A stretch of 64,000 nt of DNA from Nisaea nitritireducens (GCF_014904795.1 NZ_JACZFS010000030.1:19088-83087); one strand, 5' to 3'; positions 38,095 through 47,991 are shown, numbered from the stretch's first letter. A program made the numbers and translations. The notes: generated by a model from the letters alone, not told the origin.

Positions 38095-39276
38095 TCAGCG
38101 GGCGTTTAGGACCGACAGGACATAATCCGCGATCCGGGCAAGCAGATTGAACGGCCCGCGACGTTCAAGGTCCAGTGCTGCACTCCGTGCATTCTCAGCA
38201 AACCGCTCCTGAGTGAGGGTGGCCGCAAACGCCTGGGCAACATGCTCGGGTTGAAACTTGTTGCCGCTTTTCATCACGGTCGCCAAGCCCAGTTTGCCGA
38301 GATATTCGCCGTTCTTCTGTTGCTCGAAATGGCGCGGCACGATGCATTGCGGCCGGCCAATCGCCAGCACCTGCTCCAGCGTGCCAATGCCGCCGTGATG
38401 GATAACAACCCTAGCATTCGCCACCGCTTGTTCAATCGGCTGCGGCGCGTCATGGACTGTCAGGCCACGCTCCCGCCATTTGCCACGGGCTTCATTATTC
38501 GCATCACGCAAGTAGAGATCGCCGGTCCAGCTTGAGTTCGCAAGAACCTCTAGAACCTTCTGCGTTCCTGCATATCCGTCAGAGAGGTAAGCGAAATAAT
38601 CCTGCACCGGCTCCTGGGTTGTCGGAGCGGAAAGCGGTCGCAACGGGGATGATTCTGTATTTTCCCGGAAGCTGCGATAAGGATCGAGCTCCGGAATCGT
38701 AACGACAAAATTACGCGCACCATGCATCAGCGCCGGAACCCGATCAGGCAGCGCCTTGCCGCGGCGGCGCTGAACTTCCTGTACGGTTTCCAGAAGCCGT
38801 TCAGGATCGACCCGGTTTGGGGCATCCTTGAACGTGCGGAACTCCGACCAGTTTCCCGGCGGCAGCGTGAACCAGTCCCCGATCGGGACCACCGGCCGCT
38901 CGCCAAAAGCGGCGAGGCCCGCCGTCGGCGAATAATCGGCAATCACAAGGTCCGGATCGAAGCTGTCGATAATCGCGGCCCAGCCATCGGTCAGGGCAGC
39001 CAGTTTATCCGGCTCGACATAACCGACAGTCGCCAGAACGTCCCCGATGGACGCGATCACCTTCTGGCGGACTTCCGGCGGCGCATATGGCGTCACGAAC
39101 GGGGCCTGGAAGACTCTGTATCCTTCACGCGCGATCATAGAATGCGTGACGATCAGATTGCGGACGACAAAGGCACACTCGACGCCATTGTCTCTCAGGA
39201 TGTTCGCAATCGGCAGCAATCGGCTGACATGGCCAAGCCCGTCACCCAGCTCCCATGCAAACAGGACCTTCTTCAT
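38095..39276 (-). CDS. GT1-family (UDP-glycosyltransferase-like) transferase
   Basis: A 393-residue GT-B fold glycosyltransferase. The N-terminus is WELGDGLGHVSRLLPI, the glycine loop of MurG/UGT-type enzymes. The C-terminal donor-binding signature is VVIHHGGIGTLEQVLAIGRPQCIVPRHFEQQKNGEYL. No membrane segment is seen. Its start overlaps the stop of the TPR glycosyltransferase upstream (TGATG), so it is the last gene of a three-gene coupled transferase operon. Confidence 0.85.
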   Translation of the reverse strand: MKKVLFAWELGDGLGHVSRLLPIANILRDNGVECAFVVRNLIVTHSMIAREGYRVFQAPFVTPYAPPEVRQKVIASIGDVLATVGYVEPDKLAALTDGWAAIIDSFDPDLVIADYSPTAGLAAFGERPVVPIGDWFTLPPGNWSEFRTFKDAPNRVDPERLLETVQEVQRRRGKALPDRVPALMHGARNFVVTIPELDPYRSFRENTESSPLRPLSAPTTQEPVQDYFAYLSDGYAGTQKVLEVLANSSWTGDLYLRDANNEARGKWRERGLTVHDAPQPIEQAVANARVVIHHGGIGTLEQVLAIGRPQCIVPRHFEQQKNGEYLGKLGLATVMKSGNKFQPEHVAQAFAATLTQERFAENARSAALDLERRGPFNLLARIADYVLSVLNAR

Positions 39277-41084
39277 CAGGAGGTCTTCGTTTTTTGCATT
39301 TCGCCAAGCGCGGCGCCGATCTTTTCAATGACGCCAGGCCAGTCACCCGGTTTGGTTTGCCGGAACAGGCGCGCGGACGGATACCAGGGGCTGTCGTCGC
39401 GATGCTGCAGCCAGCGCCAGTCCGGATTGTGGGACAACAGCACAAAGACCGGGCAGCCCATGCCGCCGACGAGATGGGCAACCGACGTGCAGGTGGTCAC
39501 GGTCACGTCGAGTTGGCGGACGATGGAGACCGTATCGGCGAATGATTTAATGTCCCGGCTCAACGGGATCAGCGAGGGCGGAGCGTCGGCAAGATCGGCT
39601 TCGCGCGGCCCCTTCTGCAGGCTGTAGCACTGCACGCCATCCAGTCCGAAAAGCGGTGCGTAATACTCGACCTTCGAAGACCGGATATCATCCCCCGGAA
39701 AGGCCGGGTTGCCGCCCCAGACCACACCTACATTCAGTTTGGCCGGATCAAGGTCCGGAACAGGAAAGCGGTCCGGAGAGATCGAATTGATGTAGGGCGC
39801 TTTCGGCAGATCGTCGGTCGTCTTTACGCCCAGCAGCTTCGGCAGAGACAATTGTGCGATATGGCAATCGAAGTCCGGCTCCTGGCCTGGCCGCCGCGGG
39901 ACCAGCTCAACCATGTCCTTGTAGTCGGCATAAACATCCAGGACCTCTTCATGCACTTCCAGAAGAACACGGCCTTTCTTGGCGCCCGCCTGCGCCCGCT
40001 CGACAGCCTCCGGCACAAATCGGAGAAACTGAAGGGCATCGCCAATGCCTTGCTCAGCCACAACCAACAGCGTGCGACCTTCGAGTGGCCCGCCGTCCCA
40101 TTCCGGCTGCGCTACATCGCGCTTCTTGGTCGGGAATGACTTCGTTTCCCAGCGCCATTCATATTCATCGAACCCTTCGCCGAGTTGCCCGTCAGCCAAC
40201 AAGGCGAGTGACAGGTTCCAATGGAATGTCGCTTCCTCCGGTCGGCACATCACAGCGCGGCGGAAAGCCTGGATCGACGGCTTCAGGTTTGCCGCCTCTT
40301 TCTCCAAGTTGCCGAGATTGTAGTAGCCGCCCGCATTCTCCGGCTCGGTCAGCAGCGCCCGCTTCAGCGCCAGCGCGCCTTTCTCGAACTGCAAACTGTG
40401 GCGGTAGGCAGATCCTAAATTTGAATAGGCCGGGGAATAATCCGGCTCAAGGTGGCTGACCGACTCATAAATAGCCGCCGCCCCACCGTAATTCTTGGCA
40501 CGGTACCGGGCATTACCCAGCCCCAGGAGAGTATCCCGAAACTTCGGATCAAACTCCCGCGCCCGACGCAGAACGCGGAGTGCACGGTCCTTATCACCGG
40601 TCTCGTAGTAAAGAATGCCCAGATCACGCATCGCAGGCACGAATCTGGGCTTCAGGTTTACAGCCGCTTCGTAATGCTCCCGCGCCGCTTGCGTCACACC
40701 CTTACGATAGCAAAAGCCTGCTGCAGCGTAGCGAATTACCGCATCGCTTGGCGTGTTCTTGAGCGCAACCCGCAACACAGCTTCAAGCAACGCGTCATCG
40801 CCGATCTGACGCCCCAGATCGACAGCGATCCGGTTGAAGACCAGATCATCCGCGGCAGATATTTTCAGTCCCTTTTCAAGGTATTGACGCGCAGCCTTTT
40901 TGTCCTTCTGCGCCCATGCCGCCTTGGCTTCCACGCCCATCAATATGGCGGCCTGCCCGGCCTCCTCGCGCATATCCGCAATCGCCTTCTGCGCATCGTC
41001 AAGCTTGCCGTCGGCAATGTGTTTGAGAGCGGCTTTGGCGCCTCGGAAGAGTTTCGAACGCGCAGGAAGGTCGATTTGTTTCAT
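39276..41084 (-). CDS. TPR-repeat protein fused to a glycosyltransferase domain
   Basis: A 602-residue protein. Residues from about 10 to 330 hold tandem tetratricopeptide repeats (for example RALRVLRRAREFDPKFRDTLL, PDYSPAYSNLGSAYRH, ENAGGYYNLGNLEKEA). The C-terminal part (about 350-602) resembles GT9/heptosyltransferase-like domains that follow TPRs, ending DVTVTTCTSVAHLVGGMG and VLLSHNPDWRW. Such proteins commonly glycosylate proteins such as flagellin in polar-flagellated alphaproteobacteria. It overlaps its neighbours by four bases on the upstream side and one base on the downstream side, so translation is coupled. Confidence 0.82.
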   Translation of the reverse strand: MKQIDLPARSKLFRGAKAALKHIADGKLDDAQKAIADMREEAGQAAILMGVEAKAAWAQKDKKAARQYLEKGLKISAADDLVFNRIAVDLGRQIGDDALLEAVLRVALKNTPSDAVIRYAAAGFCYRKGVTQAAREHYEAAVNLKPRFVPAMRDLGILYYETGDKDRALRVLRRAREFDPKFRDTLLGLGNARYRAKNYGGAAAIYESVSHLEPDYSPAYSNLGSAYRHSLQFEKGALALKRALLTEPENAGGYYNLGNLEKEAANLKPSIQAFRRAVMCRPEEATFHWNLSLALLADGQLGEGFDEYEWRWETKSFPTKKRDVAQPEWDGGPLEGRTLLVVAEQGIGDALQFLRFVPEAVERAQAGAKKGRVLLEVHEEVLDVYADYKDMVELVPRRPGQEPDFDCHIAQLSLPKLLGVKTTDDLPKAPYINSISPDRFPVPDLDPAKLNVGVVWGGNPAFPGDDIRSSKVEYYAPLFGLDGVQCYSLQKGPREADLADAPPSLIPLSRDIKSFADTVSIVRQLDVTVTTCTSVAHLVGGMGCPVFVLLSHNPDWRWLQHRDDSPWYPSARLFRQTKPGDWPGVIEKIGAALGEMQKTKTS

Positions 41085-42751
41085 TGTTCACTCAACTTGA
41101 TAAGGCCGAACTTCGCCAGCCAAGGCAATGTGCGATGCAGTGCCGGCGATCCGCGGCCGTCAATCCATTGCTCAATCTCTCCGACAGTGACAAGCCCGCG
41201 TTCCGACAAGCGCCGGAGCAACGCAGCCGTCTGCTTTCTCGGAAGCATAAGTTCTTGCGAAAAAGTACAAAATTCATAAGCGAGGATTGTCTGAAAATCT
41301 GCTTCCGGCGCGTCGCCGTCAACGGTGACAATGGTGTCGGGCCCGAGGACAAAACTCGGATGCGGAGCGAAAATATCGAACGGGTCCGGATAGAACGGGC
41401 TGGCTGTTTCGTTACTCTGGCGCGGCGCGACTTCCGGGGCTTCTGCACGAATGTCCCTGAGCTCCAGCCAGAGATCCTCGTAGGACCGGATGATGACAGA
41501 CCAGTCATAATGCGTCCGGGCACGGGCGCGCCCGGCATCTCCCATTCTGGCCCGCAATTCCGGGTCTTCCGCCAATCGCACCAGAGCATCCGCCGCTGCA
41601 TCGAGATCACAGGACGTCATCATGCTGGCCCGGCCGATAAAGCGATCATAATTATCCTGACCAGTCTGGTAGCGGAAGGCCTGCTCGAAACCGTCCCCTG
41701 CCGCAGGCGTAGTTGTCGGGACCCGGAAACCGGTTTCGCCGTCGATAATGGTATCCTTGTAGCCATCCCAATCGCTGACCACTGCCGGCAGCCCCGCTGC
41801 CATCGCCTCAATCGGCGTCAGACCAAACGTTTCCTGAATATTGTCCGAGAGAGAGAGGAACACGTCAGCGCCCTGCCATGAGGCATGAACGAGGGCGTCG
41901 TCCTGACCATCGATAAAATGCACGGCGGCGGTCTTCGCGAACTGCTCTGCTCCCTCGCGGTATATCGCCATGATCCGGTCATTCGGCGCCTGACCAACCA
42001 TGACAAGGTGGACCTTGCGGCCCGGCATCCGTTTTGCCGCACGCTCTGCCGCGAGATACATCGGTACCGGGTGCGCCTTGGCGTGGAATGTGAACCTGCC
42101 AAGGAAAAGGACGACCAAATCCTCCTCGGCAGCACCAATGTGCTCCCTCAGCATCTGCCGGGCCGGCTCGTCCTTAACGTATCGGCTGCCGTCCACACCC
42201 AGTGGAATGACCGGCAGTTTCAAAGTCGGCTCAATCCCGGCCCCGCCTCGGCGGCCAAGATAGTCGGCGTAGTTTTGCATCGTCCGTGTCACAACATCGC
42301 GGGCAACCTGTGACGTGCAGACAAGGGCATCCCACGGCTGCAGCGGCAGCAGGAGATAATTAGCCAGGCTGGCAATGATCCGGTCCGATGACAGGGTATG
42401 GGTGACACCGCACAAACTGTATGCGCGCTGGTCACCGGCACGACGCTCCCACACAAAGGCATCGAAGGAAGGGCCGGCAATCATCAGGGCTTCCACCGAA
42501 GGCTCAGCCTGCCGCATGGAGACGAGCCGCTTTACCGCTCTGTTTTTCTGATCGCGCTCCCGCGCCATTTCAGTGAATTCCGCAGCATGCTCATCCTGCG
42601 CTGTCACGGACACCAACTGATCCGCGCGGCCATGCTGGAACATCCCGGTCAAGAAGCCAGCCCCGGCCGAGTGCCGCCCCTTGATGCGAGGACGATCCGC
42701 CCTGTAGGCGTCGGGATGGTACTGAATTGCGCATACAGGTACTGACGACAC
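41081..42751 (-). CDS. GT4-family glycosyltransferase
   Basis: A 556-residue GT-B glycosyltransferase. The GT4 domain holds VVLFLGRFTFHAKAHP, HLVMVGQAPNDRI and FGLTPIEAMAAGLPAVVSDWDG, the nucleotide-sugar loop. A C-terminal extension of about 130 residues (APRQSNETASPF to end) has a DUF-like helical tail. No ATG fits the beginning; GTG at 42751 is preceded by GGAAGG at correct spacing. It is the first gene of the coupled 42.7-38.1 kb operon and is followed by the TPR transferase (four-base overlap). Confidence 0.83.
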   Translation of the reverse strand: MSSVPVCAIQYHPDAYRADRPRIKGRHSAGAGFLTGMFQHGRADQLVSVTAQDEHAAEFTEMARERDQKNRAVKRLVSMRQAEPSVEALMIAGPSFDAFVWERRAGDQRAYSLCGVTHTLSSDRIIASLANYLLLPLQPWDALVCTSQVARDVVTRTMQNYADYLGRRGGAGIEPTLKLPVIPLGVDGSRYVKDEPARQMLREHIGAAEEDLVVLFLGRFTFHAKAHPVPMYLAAERAAKRMPGRKVHLVMVGQAPNDRIMAIYREGAEQFAKTAAVHFIDGQDDALVHASWQGADVFLSLSDNIQETFGLTPIEAMAAGLPAVVSDWDGYKDTIIDGETGFRVPTTTPAAGDGFEQAFRYQTGQDNYDRFIGRASMMTSCDLDAAADALVRLAEDPELRARMGDAGRARARTHYDWSVIIRSYEDLWLELRDIRAEAPEVAPRQSNETASPFYPDPFDIFAPHPSFVLGPDTIVTVDGDAPEADFQTILAYEFCTFSQELMLPRKQTAALLRRLSERGLVTVGEIEQWIDGRGSPALHRTLPWLAKFGLIKLSEQ

Positions 42752-42917
42752 TTGGAGCCTTCCGACTTCGGAAAGAGTCAAAATCAAACACAAAAACCAT
42801 TGCGTTCATAGAGGAGGCGCGACCGATCGAGAGTACCGCAGGCTCTCGTAACAAACCGGCTCTTCCAGGGGGAGACCGGGAGCGCACAGCGTTCTACCGC
42901 GGAGACGAGGGTCGGCC

Positions 42918-44231
42918 TCACCTCCCCAACTCTGACCATAGCGTCAGATCATTGGTCCGCGTCACATCCCACCCCATGGCTTTAGCGATATCGGCCGGAA
43001 TGCTGTCGGTCGGGTTGGGTAATTCGCCGCGACCGAGTTTCTCAACGATTTCTTTTTGCAGCGGGAGGCAGACACGCGTGAGATCGTAGCGCTCGACCAC
43101 GGTCTTGCGCGCAGCCTTGCGCACGCGATTGAGCTTCTTGCCTTTCGCCAGCGCGCCTACGACAGCCGTCGCGAGCGCGTCCGCATCACCGTACTCGACC
43201 AGAATGCCGTTCTTTCCGTTCCGGACAACCTCGCGGACGGGCGCCGTGTCACTGGCCACCACCAGACATTCCTTCGCCATCGCCTCGAGCATCGACCAGG
43301 AGAGGACGAAGGGGTAGGTCAGGTAGATATGCGCCCGCGAGATCGACAGCATCCGGCCGAATTCCTCGTAAGGCAGCCGTCCGAGAAAATGCACTCGCGA
43401 GGTGTCGAGCGAGCGATGCGGAATCAGAGCGTCTTTCCAGCTTTCGGCATAGCCCGGACCGTTCCCGTAACTGACCTCCTCGCCTCCGGTGATCAGAATG
43501 TGTGCGTTCGGCCTGCCTTCCTGAATTTTCTCAAGAGACCGGGCGACGACATCGAAGCCGCGATAGGGCTCAAGGTTGCGGGCAACATAAGTCACCACTT
43601 CATCCTTGGCAGTAAGGCGGCGCCCATCGGCGAGGTCGATATAGGCATCCGGGTCCCTGACACAGGCGTCCGTGTCTATACCGTCATGCACAACCGTCAT
43701 GTTTTCCCGAAAGGCCTTCGGGTGTGTCGACCACTGCCAATAGGTCGGAACATACCCCCAGTCCGACGCCGCCATGCTCAACAGCATGTGGGCGTTTCTG
43801 ACCCGGGTCCGGCAGTCACGGTCGATATCCGACTTTTTGTCCACAAAGTCAGTATCGGTGCCGTGCGAGCGGTAGAAAAATTCATTGAAACTCAGCAGCC
43901 GGGCCTTCGGGAACACGTCTTTCAGGAACATGGCCTCGCCCCATCCTGTATGGGCGCAGATCACGTCCGGCTCGAAGCCGGAAGCCTGCATCTTGACACA
44001 AGCCTTAGCGACTGCCTGACCGTGCAGGATCTGGTCCTCGTAACGGTCAAAGTACCGGTGCGGTGCCTTCCCCGCCTGGCGGTGTAGTTTATATTCGATC
44101 TTTCGAACATCGGGCAGGTTCGGCCGCCCTCGTTTCGTCAGGAACACAACGTCATGTCCATCCGCTGCCAACGCCGGCGCCAGATGCTTGAACTGGCCAG
44201 GCATATTCTGATGGACGAACAGGACTTTCAT
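42918..44231 (-). CDS. GT4-family glycosyltransferase
   Basis: A 437-residue GT4 transferase. It has the N-terminal VHQNMPGQFKHLAPAL, the central domain VTYVARNLEPYRGFDVVARSL and the donor loop YLTYPFVLSWSMLEAMAKECLVVASDTAP. The N-terminal glycosyltransferase family 4 region (FKHLAPALAADGHDVVFLT) is of the type found in polysaccharide biosynthesis proteins. It is separated from the following transferase by 166 bases and may have its own promoter. Upstream, 44232-44514 is non-coding. Confidence 0.85.
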   Translation of the reverse strand: MKVLFVHQNMPGQFKHLAPALAADGHDVVFLTKRGRPNLPDVRKIEYKLHRQAGKAPHRYFDRYEDQILHGQAVAKACVKMQASGFEPDVICAHTGWGEAMFLKDVFPKARLLSFNEFFYRSHGTDTDFVDKKSDIDRDCRTRVRNAHMLLSMAASDWGYVPTYWQWSTHPKAFRENMTVVHDGIDTDACVRDPDAYIDLADGRRLTAKDEVVTYVARNLEPYRGFDVVARSLEKIQEGRPNAHILITGGEEVSYGNGPGYAESWKDALIPHRSLDTSRVHFLGRLPYEEFGRMLSISRAHIYLTYPFVLSWSMLEAMAKECLVVASDTAPVREVVRNGKNGILVEYGDADALATAVVGALAKGKKLNRVRKAARKTVVERYDLTRVCLPLQKEIVEKLGRGELPNPTDSIPADIAKAMGWDVTRTNDLTLWSELGR

Positions 44232-44514
44232 TGACGCTGCACCTTGTTGTCACAGGGGACCGATTACCATTGATACTCTAACCGCACGCGCTCATGCATT
44301 CTCCCAATCTTCGATGCAAGTACGATTCCGGAAAAAGTGACCGGGGGAATCTGAGTAGAAAAGATGAGTGGGGAAGTTTCCGGAATGCACCGCAGTGCCC
44401 GCCCGATTTTGACCGGATCGCTACTTGCTGAAACTCCTGGCGGTCAATCCTGGCGGGGGCCTCGAAAGGTGATGGCTACCGGCAGAAGGTGCAAGAAGAC
44501 TCGCGTCCCAAATC
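44232..44514. other. Non-coding stretch, possible remnant of an insertion-sequence end
   Basis: No supported gene. Between 44330 and 44480 the plus strand carries spaced copies of a short GACCGG/TTCCGG theme (GTGACCGGGGGAAT, AAGTTTCCGGAATG, TTTTGACCGGATCG). This looks like the repeat-rich non-coding end of an IS21-type element, from memory of pattern only. It lies beside a frameshifted gene and a change in base usage. Confidence 0.25.
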
Positions 44515-45037
44515 TTAGACGATGCCCGGATACAAACGTCGCGCCTCATCGGGATTGATCAGAGGGTAATCCTGAGCTGCAACAAAGTTTTCTGGGTACT
44601 TCAGGTTTCGAGCGGGCTTCCACTCCTGCGACGGTTTAAACGTTTCCAGGAACGGCGCTATTTCCTCGATCCGTTCCGCAGCAGTTAGCCCGTCATGGGC
44701 GGCAAGAGCACGCTGAAAGACCGGGTCATTCGCAAACGCAAACGCATCGATTGTTATCCCGCGCCCCGGCGAACGCCCTTCAAAAATGCCGTACTGGATG
44801 AAATGCATCCATGGCGCCATTCCCGGCTCCGCCATAGCTTCCTGCAGGTCCGGGTACATATCGATATACTGCTCTATATCGAAGAAATGGCTCGTTCCGA
44901 AAAAATGATAATGATGGAATACATCCTCAACCGAGACGCCCCCAGAGCGGGAACACACTCAAGCCGTCGACAATGTCAGCCCATGCGGACGTTAAAACTG
45001 AGTGTGAATTATCGATAATATGCTTAGAATCCGACAT
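44515..45037 (-). pseudogene. Frameshifted repeat protein related to S-layer N-terminal repeats
   Basis: The intact frame at 44515-44958 begins abruptly, but a proper start exists at 45037 (ATG with AAGGA seven bases upstream): MSDSKHIIDNSHSV then DGLSVFPLWGRLG-stop. The two frames meet at a run of five G on the minus strand (44939-44943). Removing one G joins FPLWG directly to VSVEDVFHHYHFFG and gives a continuous 173-174 residue protein. It contains the repeat FFDIEQYIDMYPDL to HFIQYGIFEGRSP, like those in the S-layer protein at the end of the window. Either the gene is broken or switchable, or the assembly has one base too many. Confidence 0.65.
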
Positions 45038-45385
45038 CGGTTTTCCTTAAAGCAACGCCTTCTTCGGGTTGTAGGGGTTTACCCCCCCAGACTGTGAAGT
45101 TCTATCCGGGGAACCGGGAATTTCAGGGTCTGGCCCGAAAAAATCGATTAATATCAAAAATATGCGATGAGATCCGGCTTGCGGAATTTAAGAATGCCAG
45201 GGTTTCGTCAATTGAAACCACCTGCCCGAGGCATGGGCGGCAACATCGCGATTTTCGGTCGCGCCTTCCTCGGCGGTCAAATGGCATCAGCAGTAGCGAA
45301 CGGAAGGCTCTCATTCCCCTTTCCCACCGATGGGACAATTATGTTAGCTTCCGGACTTTCCACACGGCCCCAAGGATCTCTTGGT
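45038..45385. other. Intergenic region without a recognisable gene
   Basis: Contains the presumed minus-strand promoter of the frameshifted gene and a small GGGG-TTTA-CCCC hairpin followed by extra C residues (near 45070-45085). Open frames here lack family resemblance and good start signals. Base usage is less GC-rich than the sugar operons to the left. Confidence 0.4.
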
Positions 45386-45601
45386 ATGAACGAGACAATT
45401 CCCTCCAGCCCTGAATTGGCTAACAGTCTGTACGAGGAAATCTTCATGCCCGCTTTGTCGCAGGTGACCCAGACCTCCCTGGGAGACAAGGGCGCGCTTA
45501 CCATCGGCGTCATGGCTAGTGCCCATGCCCGCTATCTGCCCGAAAGCATCGGCGCCGAACACGCCGGCCAGTTGGAAAAAAACACCAAGTTTGTTTCCTA
45601 G
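45386..45601 (+). CDS. Small hypothetical ORF or gene fragment
   Basis: A possible 71-residue protein from ATG 45386 (AAGGA about ten bases upstream). It begins MNETIPSSPELANSLYEEIF, then has SLGDKGALTIGVMAS and a lysine- and asparagine-containing tail. I do not recognise it. The composition is protein-like, but there is no supporting context. It may be the remains of a larger gene next to the disrupted region. The first bases after its stop can form an imperfect hairpin (45601-45624). Confidence 0.3.
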   Translation: MNETIPSSPELANSLYEEIFMPALSQVTQTSLGDKGALTIGVMASAHARYLPESIGAEHAGQLEKNTKFVS

Positions 45602-45737
45602 GCACATGCCTTTCGGGGCGTGCCAGAGACGTTTCCTCGACCGTCCGCGTTTGACGTCGTGATCCATCTTGTTATCTCGTTACGAATCCAAGCCCATCGA
45701 ACGATCGGTGGCCTCTGATCATGGACAGCTCTTTCCA

Positions 45738-46562
45738 ATGAACGAATCGCCATCCCTCACGCCTCCTGGGCGGCGGACCAAGTTTGATCTCGCCTATATG
45801 CTCATCAAACGGGATATCCTCGGGCGGTACCGGGGATCCGCTATGGGTCTGCTGTGGTCGTTCGTCGTGCCTTTAATGATGCTGGGTATCTATACCTTCG
45901 TTTTTGGAGAAATTTTTCAAGCGCGGTGGAGTGGACGGGCAACGGAAGGCGGAACCACAAGCACCTTGGATTTCGCCCTGTTGCTCTTCATTGGCCTGAT
46001 GAACCACGGCTTCCTGGCCGAATCTCTCACACGATCCGCCGGTATCATCATCGGCCATGCCAGTTACGTGAAGCGGGTGGTTTTCCCTCTGGATCTTCTG
46101 CCCGTCATGACGGTCATGTCCGCCTTATTCCACTTCTTTGTCAGCTTGCTGGTGTTCATAGTCTTTTACGTCGTTGTTAAGGGAAGCCTGCAGCCCACAC
46201 TTCTCTATCTTCCTTTGATTCTGGCTCCGTTCGTAATCCTGAGCACTGGGATCTGTTGGCTCGTCGCGGGCGCGGGGGTTTATTTTCGAGACGTCATTCA
46301 GTTTATGAATTTGGGAGTGACAGTTTTATTGTTCCTCTCTCCCGTTCTCTATCCCGCATCGATGTTACCGGAAGATCTGCTTCCCCTGTTCAACCTCAAC
46401 CCTCTGACCTTCGTGATCGAACAGTCTCGTGCGGTTATCTTCCTTGGCATTTCCCCCGATTGGGGAGGACTGGCCGTTTATACCGGCGTGGCCTTCCTGG
46501 TCGCTTTCCTGGGGTATCGATCCTTCATGGCCATGCGTAAGGGGTTCGCAGATGTCCTCTGA
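45738..46562 (+). CDS. wzm: ABC-2 type polysaccharide export permease (Wzm)
   Basis: Membrane component of a glycan exporter, 274 residues with six hydrophobic segments. The N-terminal amphipathic part (FDLAYMLIKRDILGRYRGSAMGLLW) is diagnostic of ABC-2 polysaccharide permeases of the Wzm/KpsM type. Later PLTFVIEQSRAVIFLG fits the family. The frame is open upstream to 45669 (TTG), but ATG at 45738 gives family length. The stop codon lies 11 bases inside the wzt gene. It exports a polyprenyl-linked polysaccharide across the inner membrane together with Wzt. Confidence 0.88.
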   Translation: MNESPSLTPPGRRTKFDLAYMLIKRDILGRYRGSAMGLLWSFVVPLMMLGIYTFVFGEIFQARWSGRATEGGTTSTLDFALLLFIGLMNHGFLAESLTRSAGIIIGHASYVKRVVFPLDLLPVMTVMSALFHFFVSLLVFIVFYVVVKGSLQPTLLYLPLILAPFVILSTGICWLVAGAGVYFRDVIQFMNLGVTVLLFLSPVLYPASMLPEDLLPLFNLNPLTFVIEQSRAVIFLGISPDWGGLAVYTGVAFLVAFLGYRSFMAMRKGFADVL

Positions 46563-47991
46563 GATCCAAGCCGTGCAATCAGGGGATTCTCGGGACACTG
46601 CCATCGACGTCCAGAATTTAAACAAGGTTTTTCGCCTGTACGACCGACCGTTGCAGCGAATAAAGCAATTGGTCCTGGGAGCATTCGGCCGCAAATATTA
46701 CCGAGAGTTTGCTGCCCTTCGAGATATCTCCCTTACCGTGCGTAAGGGCGAGGCCGTAGGGATCATTGGCGAGAATGGGTCGGGCAAGTCTACTCTTCTC
46801 CAGTTGATCTGCGGGACCTTGTATCCAACGGACGGCAATATCCAGCTGTCCGGACGGGTCGCCGCCCTTCTGGAACTGGGAGCCGGCTTCAATCCGGACT
46901 TCACGGGCCGTGAAAACGTTTACATGAACGCCACTCTTCTCGGCTTGAGTTCGGCGGACGTAACAGCGCGCATGGACGATATTCTCGCCTTCGCCGATAT
47001 CGGCGAGTTCATCGATCTTCCCGTCAAAACCTACTCTAGCGGCATGTTCGTGCGCCTTGCGTTTTCGGTGATCGCCCATGTCGACGCCGATATTTTGATC
47101 ATCGATGAGGCCCTGGCTGTCGGAGACGCGGCTTTCAGCCAAAAATGCATGCGGTTTCTGCGCCGGTTTCAGAAAACGGGAACCATTCTCTTTGTTAGCC
47201 ACGATACGGCGGCAGTAACGGCCCTTTGTGACCGGGCCATTTGGCTAAACCATGGAGAAGTTATTGCCGAAGGCGACGCTAAAAGCGTCTGTGAACAATA
47301 CTATGGCCACCTTTTCGGCGACGTAGGTGGTGAGAAACGGGCCGAAAAAGAGCTCTCCCCACCGGCGGAAGCGATGGAGACCGCCACGACCTTGCCCCCA
47401 GCGGCGCCCGCCACAGCCCCAAGGGCACGCGTCGCCCCTGAGGATTGGGTCGATGCACGCCGTGACTGGATCAACGGCTCCACCCTGCGCAACGATCTCG
47501 AGGTCTTCGAATTCGACCCCAGCGGTGGCGACTTTGGCGCGGGCGGCGCCCGGATCGAGGATGTGCGTCTGACCGACGAGGAAGCGCGCCCCTATTCCTG
47601 GATCGTAGGCGGAGAGCCGGTCTGGTTGCGGGCGCGGATCGCCATCGTGGAAGAGCTGGACTCCCCGATCATTGGCTTTTTCGTCAAGGACCGCCTCGGA
47701 CAGACCCTGTTTGGCGACAACACCTTTCTGAACGAAAAACGATTGGATGGGGCAGCGAAACCCGGCCAAGTTCTGGAAGCACGCTTCCGTTTCCCTATGC
47801 CCTACCTGCCTCCGGGTACCTATACTGTGGCCGTGGCCGTGGCAAATGGCAGTCAGACGGAGCACATTCAACATCACTGGCTCCATGACGCCCTGATGTT
47901 CAAATCCCATACCTCCCATTCCTCCGCTGGTCTGGTCGGGATCCCCATGTTCGAGGTTGCCTTGGAGCGCCTTTCCACCACGGCTGAATAA
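46552..47991 (+). CDS. wzt: ABC polysaccharide exporter ATPase with glycan-binding C-terminal domain (Wzt)
   Basis: A 479-residue ATPase. Walker A is GENGSGKST (73-81), the signature is KTYSSGMFVRLAFSV, Walker B is ILIIDEALAVGD, and FVSHD is the switch. A linker rich in Ala/Pro (about 290-315) precedes a C-terminal beta-sandwich (about 325-470; for example PVWLRARIAIVEELDSP, PYLPPGTYTVAVAVANG), the O-antigen-type Wzt domain that recognises the modified end of the chain. This implies a chain terminated by a cap such as methyl or phosphate, which fits the methyltransferase module in the next gene. The ATG at 46552 overlaps wzm. Confidence 0.9.
   Translation: MSSEIQAVQSGDSRDTAIDVQNLNKVFRLYDRPLQRIKQLVLGAFGRKYYREFAALRDISLTVRKGEAVGIIGENGSGKSTLLQLICGTLYPTDGNIQLSGRVAALLELGAGFNPDFTGRENVYMNATLLGLSSADVTARMDDILAFADIGEFIDLPVKTYSSGMFVRLAFSVIAHVDADILIIDEALAVGDAAFSQKCMRFLRRFQKTGTILFVSHDTAAVTALCDRAIWLNHGEVIAEGDAKSVCEQYYGHLFGDVGGEKRAEKELSPPAEAMETATTLPPAAPATAPRARVAPEDWVDARRDWINGSTLRNDLEVFEFDPSGGDFGAGGARIEDVRLTDEEARPYSWIVGGEPVWLRARIAIVEELDSPIIGFFVKDRLGQTLFGDNTFLNEKRLDGAAKPGQVLEARFRFPMPYLPPGTYTVAVAVANGSQTEHIQHHWLHDALMFKSHTSHSSAGLVGIPMFEVALERLSTTAE

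Noticed and set aside
45167..45385. Upstream extension of the small ORF at 45386
   Set aside because: Poor start signals and no protein-like pattern; the later ATG has a better ribosome-binding site.
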